Below are positions 61,959 to 64,000 of a stretch of 64,000 bases of DNA, one piece after another. The notes under the pieces were generated by a model. The model saw only the letters and a program-made list of their open reading frames with translations, ran no database searches and was not told where the DNA came from. A program made the position numbers and the translations under genes. This stretch comes from Prevotella sp. GTDB taxonomy: Bacteria > Bacteroidota > Bacteroidia > Bacteroidales > Bacteroidaceae. Position 1 is the first letter of the stretch; each line of letters opens with the position of its first letter. The stretch covers positions 1-64,000 of the forward strand of contig JAEETD010000007.1 of the NCBI GenBank assembly GCA_016290175.1, written 5' to 3'.

Positions 61959-63548
61959 ATGTTATACAAGTACGACTTTCTGATTATCGGAGCAGGTGTG
62001 GCCGGTATGAGCTACGCCCTGAAGGTGGCACGTGCCAAGAAGGGCAAGGTGTGTATGATCTGCAAGACCTCGCTCGACGAGGCAAACACAAGTTTTGCCC
62101 AGGGCGGTGTGGCCAGTGTGACGAACATGAAGGTGGATACCTTCGACAAACATATCGCTGATACGATCATCGCAGGTGACTATATCTCCGACCGTAAGGC
62201 TGTGGAACAGGTGGTGCGCCAGGCACCCTCACAGATCCAGGAACTGGTGGAGTGGGGCGTCAATTTCGACAAGAAGGATGACGGCACCTTCGACCTCCAT
62301 CGCGAGGGAGGACATTCCGAGTTCCGCATCCTGCATCATGCCGATGATACGGGTGCAGAGATCCAGCGTGGACTGATGGAGGCAGTACGCAACTGTCCTG
62401 ACATCGAGGTGAAGGAAGATCATTTCGCTGTGGAGATCATCACCCAGCACCACCTCGGTGTGCGCGTCACGCGTCGTTCACCCAACATCCAGTGTTATGG
62501 TGCTTATGTGTTGAATCCCAAGACGCAGAAGGTTGATACCTATCTGTCGAAGATCACCGTTATGTGTACGGGTGGTTGTGGTGCCGTCTATCTCACCACC
62601 TCGAACCCTGTCATCGCTACGGGCGACGGTATCGCCATGGTCTATCGTGCCAAGGGAACAGTAGCTGATATGGAGTTTGTACAGTTCCATCCCACGGTGC
62701 TCCACAATCCCTCGGAAACCCATCCCGCCTACCTCATCACCGAGGCCATGCGTGGCTATGGCGGCATTCTGAAACTGCCTAATGGTGAGGAGTTCATGCA
62801 GAAGTATGACGAGCGCCTGTCGCTGGCACCACGTGACATCGTGGCGCGTGCCATCGATAAGGAGATGAAGATTCACGGTATCGACCACGTCTGTCTCGAC
62901 GTTACCCATAAGGATCCTGAGGAGACGCGCCATCACTTCCCCAATATCTACCAGAAGTGTCTCTCCATCGGTATCGATATCACCACAGACTACATCCCCG
63001 TGAGGCCTGCGGCCCACTATATGTGCGGAGGCATCAAGGTCGACATCAACGGCCAGAGCAGCATCGAACGTCTCTATGCCCTGGGCGAGTGCTCCTGTAC
63101 GGGACTGCATGGCGGTAACCGTCTGGCTTCTAACTCGCTTATCGAGGCGGTGGTCTATGCTGATGCCGCTGCGAAGGATTCGCTGGCACATGTCGACCTC
63201 TATGATTACAACGAGAAGGTGCCGAAGTGGGACGACGAGGGAACGATGACCAACGAGGAGAAGGTGCTCATTACGCAGAGTGTCAAGGAGGTCAACCAGA
63301 TCATGTCGAACTACGTGGGTATCGTTCGTTCTGATTTAAGATTGCACCGTGCGTGGGATCGTCTCGACATGCTCTATGAGGAGACCGAACGCCTCTTCAA
63401 ACGTGTTAAGGCCTCAAAGGATATTTGCGAATTGCGTAACATGATCAACGTGGGCTATCTCATCACCCGTTGGGCTCTTGAACGTAAGGAATGTCGCGGT
63501 CTACACTATACCATCGACTACCCCGTCCACGCTTATGACAAGAAATAA
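61959..63548 (+). CDS. nadB: L-aspartate oxidase
   Basis: 529 residues from MLYKYDFLIIGAGVAGMSYA (ATG at 61959, chosen because the longer frame starts within the promoter). It makes iminoaspartate for NAD synthesis. The FAD dinucleotide motif is IIGAGVAGMSYALKVARAKK; the substrate region is FAQGGVASVTNMKVDTFDKH, HREGGHSEFRILHHADDTGA and VRPAAHYMCGGIKVDINGQS; the second FAD motif is GECSCTGLHGGNRLASNSL. The C-terminal helical domain follows normally. nadA and nadC are not in the window. Confidence 0.95.
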   Translation: MLYKYDFLIIGAGVAGMSYALKVARAKKGKVCMICKTSLDEANTSFAQGGVASVTNMKVDTFDKHIADTIIAGDYISDRKAVEQVVRQAPSQIQELVEWGVNFDKKDDGTFDLHREGGHSEFRILHHADDTGAEIQRGLMEAVRNCPDIEVKEDHFAVEIITQHHLGVRVTRRSPNIQCYGAYVLNPKTQKVDTYLSKITVMCTGGCGAVYLTTSNPVIATGDGIAMVYRAKGTVADMEFVQFHPTVLHNPSETHPAYLITEAMRGYGGILKLPNGEEFMQKYDERLSLAPRDIVARAIDKEMKIHGIDHVCLDVTHKDPEETRHHFPNIYQKCLSIGIDITTDYIPVRPAAHYMCGGIKVDINGQSSIERLYALGECSCTGLHGGNRLASNSLIEAVVYADAAAKDSLAHVDLYDYNEKVPKWDDEGTMTNEEKVLITQSVKEVNQIMSNYVGIVRSDLRLHRAWDRLDMLYEETERLFKRVKASKDICELRNMINVGYLITRWALERKECRGLHYTIDYPVHAYDKK

Positions 63549-63551
63549 AAG

Positions 63552-63579
63552 AAATCCCCTCGCAACCGCGAGGGGATTT
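63552..63579 (+). terminator. nadB terminator
   Basis: AAATCCCCTCGC, loop AACC, GCGAGGGGATTT, then TTGTG. Closely similar in form to the terminator at 60573-60600. Confidence 0.8.
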
Positions 63580-63580
63580 T

Positions 63581-63683
63581 TGTGAATCATGGGGAAAGGC
63601 CACGGGTAGGCGCGTCAGCGGGAATCTGGCACCGATGTGCTATCTTTGATGGCACAGCGTGTGCCTGTCCCCTGTGATTCACA
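63581..63683. repeat. palindromic element after nadB
   Basis: TGTGAATCATGGGGA (63581-63595) is inverted at TCCCCTGTGATTCACA (63668-63683). The inner part TGTGCTATCTTTGATGGCAC resembles the inner part TGTGATATCTTTGATCTCAC of the element at 63845-63919. It fills the gap between nadB and the small gene below. Confidence 0.65.
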
Positions 63684-63690
63684 GCGCTCC

Positions 63691-63816
63691 CTAGAGCGCA
63701 ATCGGTCCGTAGCCCATACATGAGGTCGTTGTGATGGCCGTCAGGAAGGCCGTGAGCGCGGCTACTACTACCTTCACCGCCACCTCAATAATCCTTTTCT
63801 TCATACGCTTCTCCAT
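63691..63816 (-). CDS. smalltalk small protein
   Basis: 41 residues, MEKRMKKRIIEVAVKVVVAA followed by LTAFLTAITTTSCMGYGPIA and a final Leu (an internal start at Met5 is possible). One hydrophobic helix ends at a TTSCMG lipobox-like Cys. This matches the 'smalltalk' family of very short Bacteroidota proteins usually encoded next to an HU-family DNA-binding protein, whose 3' end lies 113 bp upstream here. Function unknown. Confidence 0.8.
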   Translation of the reverse strand: MEKRMKKRIIEVAVKVVVAALTAFLTAITTTSCMGYGPIAL

Positions 63817-63844
63817 TTACGTTTATGTTCCTTATGGCGTCGTA

Positions 63845-63919
63845 GCGCTGCTCACTGGGGCCTGACCCAAATGTGATATCTTTGATCTCACAGAGGGGTC
63901 TGGCCCCAGTGTGCTGCGC
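63845..63919. repeat. palindromic element between the HU-like and smalltalk genes
   Basis: Left arm GCGCTGCTCACTGGGGCC and right arm GGCCCCAGTGTGCTGCGC, with GACCC/GGGTC continuing inwards. The core (63851-63913) matches menE copy 2 closely (TGACCCAAATG versus TGGCCCAAATG; CAGAGGGG in both). Confidence 0.8.
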
Positions 63920-63929
63920 CTCTATGGCC

Positions 63930-64000
63930 TTAGTCGTTCGCCAGTCCGTCACCGCCGCCGTTGTCGTCTCCGCCGTCACCGCCGCCACCGGTATTACTTC
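63930..64000 (-). CDS. C-terminal end of an HU-like DNA-binding protein (partial)
   Basis: Only the last 22 codons lie in the window: the tail SNTGGGGDGGDDNGGGDGLA followed by ND and a TAA at 63930-63932. This Gly/Asp-rich tail is typical of HU-related (IHF/HU-like, DUF4469-free) proteins encoded before smalltalk genes in Bacteroidota. The call rests mainly on the neighbour. Confidence 0.55.
   Translation of the reverse strand, partial: SNTGGGGDGGDDNGGGDGLAND

Noticed and set aside
63785..63988. 67-codon minus-strand frame across the HU-like tail and palindrome
   Set aside because: It runs through the HU-like C-terminus in another frame and through the intergenic palindrome; the Gly/Asp-rich tail and the smalltalk frame explain the DNA better.

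Overview
The window looks like a chromosome segment of a Bacteroidota bacterium, most likely Prevotella or a close relative. The evidence is the repeated Bacteroidota promoter pattern (TTTG or TTG near -33, TAnnTTTG near -7), the near absence of Shine-Dalgarno sequences, a C10 cysteine peptidase with a Prevotella-style C-terminus, a TonB-receptor-like protein with a carboxypeptidase-regulatory-like domain, DUF3822, DUF5606, DUF4468 and DUF6922 families, and a 'smalltalk' small protein beside an HU-like gene. No rRNA, tRNA, CRISPR array or intact insertion sequence was seen.

Layout. 1-5.5 kb is an AT-rich accessory stretch: an ORF6N-domain protein with palindromes inside its gene, a frameshifted DUF4468 gene, an exonuclease-BRCT gene followed by a second BRCT gene, a zinc-ribbon protein and a small secreted protein. 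5.7-9.1 kb has a GH51 arabinofuranosidase, a truncated remnant beside a GC-rich repeat, and an M15 peptidase. 9.1-14.1 kb (minus) has a HAD phosphatase, pgi, gpsA and lysS. 14.2-17.2 kb has three tandem divergent ROK paralogues. 17.2-23.2 kb is an overlapping menaquinone operon (thioesterase, menF, menD, menB, menC, menE). 23.3-27.7 kb (minus) has a 51-residue proline-rich peptide gene, the C10 peptidase and aroB. 27.9-34.3 kb has the TonB-receptor-like gene, then coaE fused to DUF5606, a YbbR-like gene, yajC and nusB. 34.6-38.4 kb has rplY, pth, an S4 protein, a Ca/Na antiporter and a preQ1-riboswitch-like leader ahead of a queuosine-precursor transporter and queF. 38.4-48.7 kb has a lipoprotein, an oadA-like carboxyltransferase, an HD hydrolase, lptD, a Kef-type antiporter, pepT and a small repeat protein. 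48.9-50.8 kb is a second accessory stretch: an M48-like remnant, an AbiEii/DUF6922 toxin-antitoxin pair, 11-bp tandem repeats and a 53-residue membrane protein. 50.8-63.5 kb is housekeeping: a uracil permease, dnaG, cls, rsmD, DUF3822, a RecD-like helicase, mutY, an outer-membrane barrel, a PBP4-type carboxypeptidase and nadB. The right edge holds a smalltalk gene and the end of an HU-like gene.

The most striking signal lies across the genes. A family of 56-65 bp palindromic elements, with arms containing GGGGAC(T/A)GGCCC-like sequence and usually a small inner hairpin, sits in frame inside menE (twice), aroB, cls, the RecD-like helicase and dnaG, and also between genes. The menE and aroB copies have the same core length and are read in the same frame, giving near-identical peptides in unrelated enzymes. 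A second set of repeats uses 7-bp units (TTTTCAC, TATTCAC, GAATTAT, GTGAATA). It sits directly upstream of TAnnTTTG boxes at several genes, at the cls start codon, in the 3' end of pth, and as a 103-bp palindromic insertion in dnaG. Together they suggest active palindrome and heptad spread that reshapes protein loops, gene ends and promoters, comparable in idea to Rickettsia palindromic elements.
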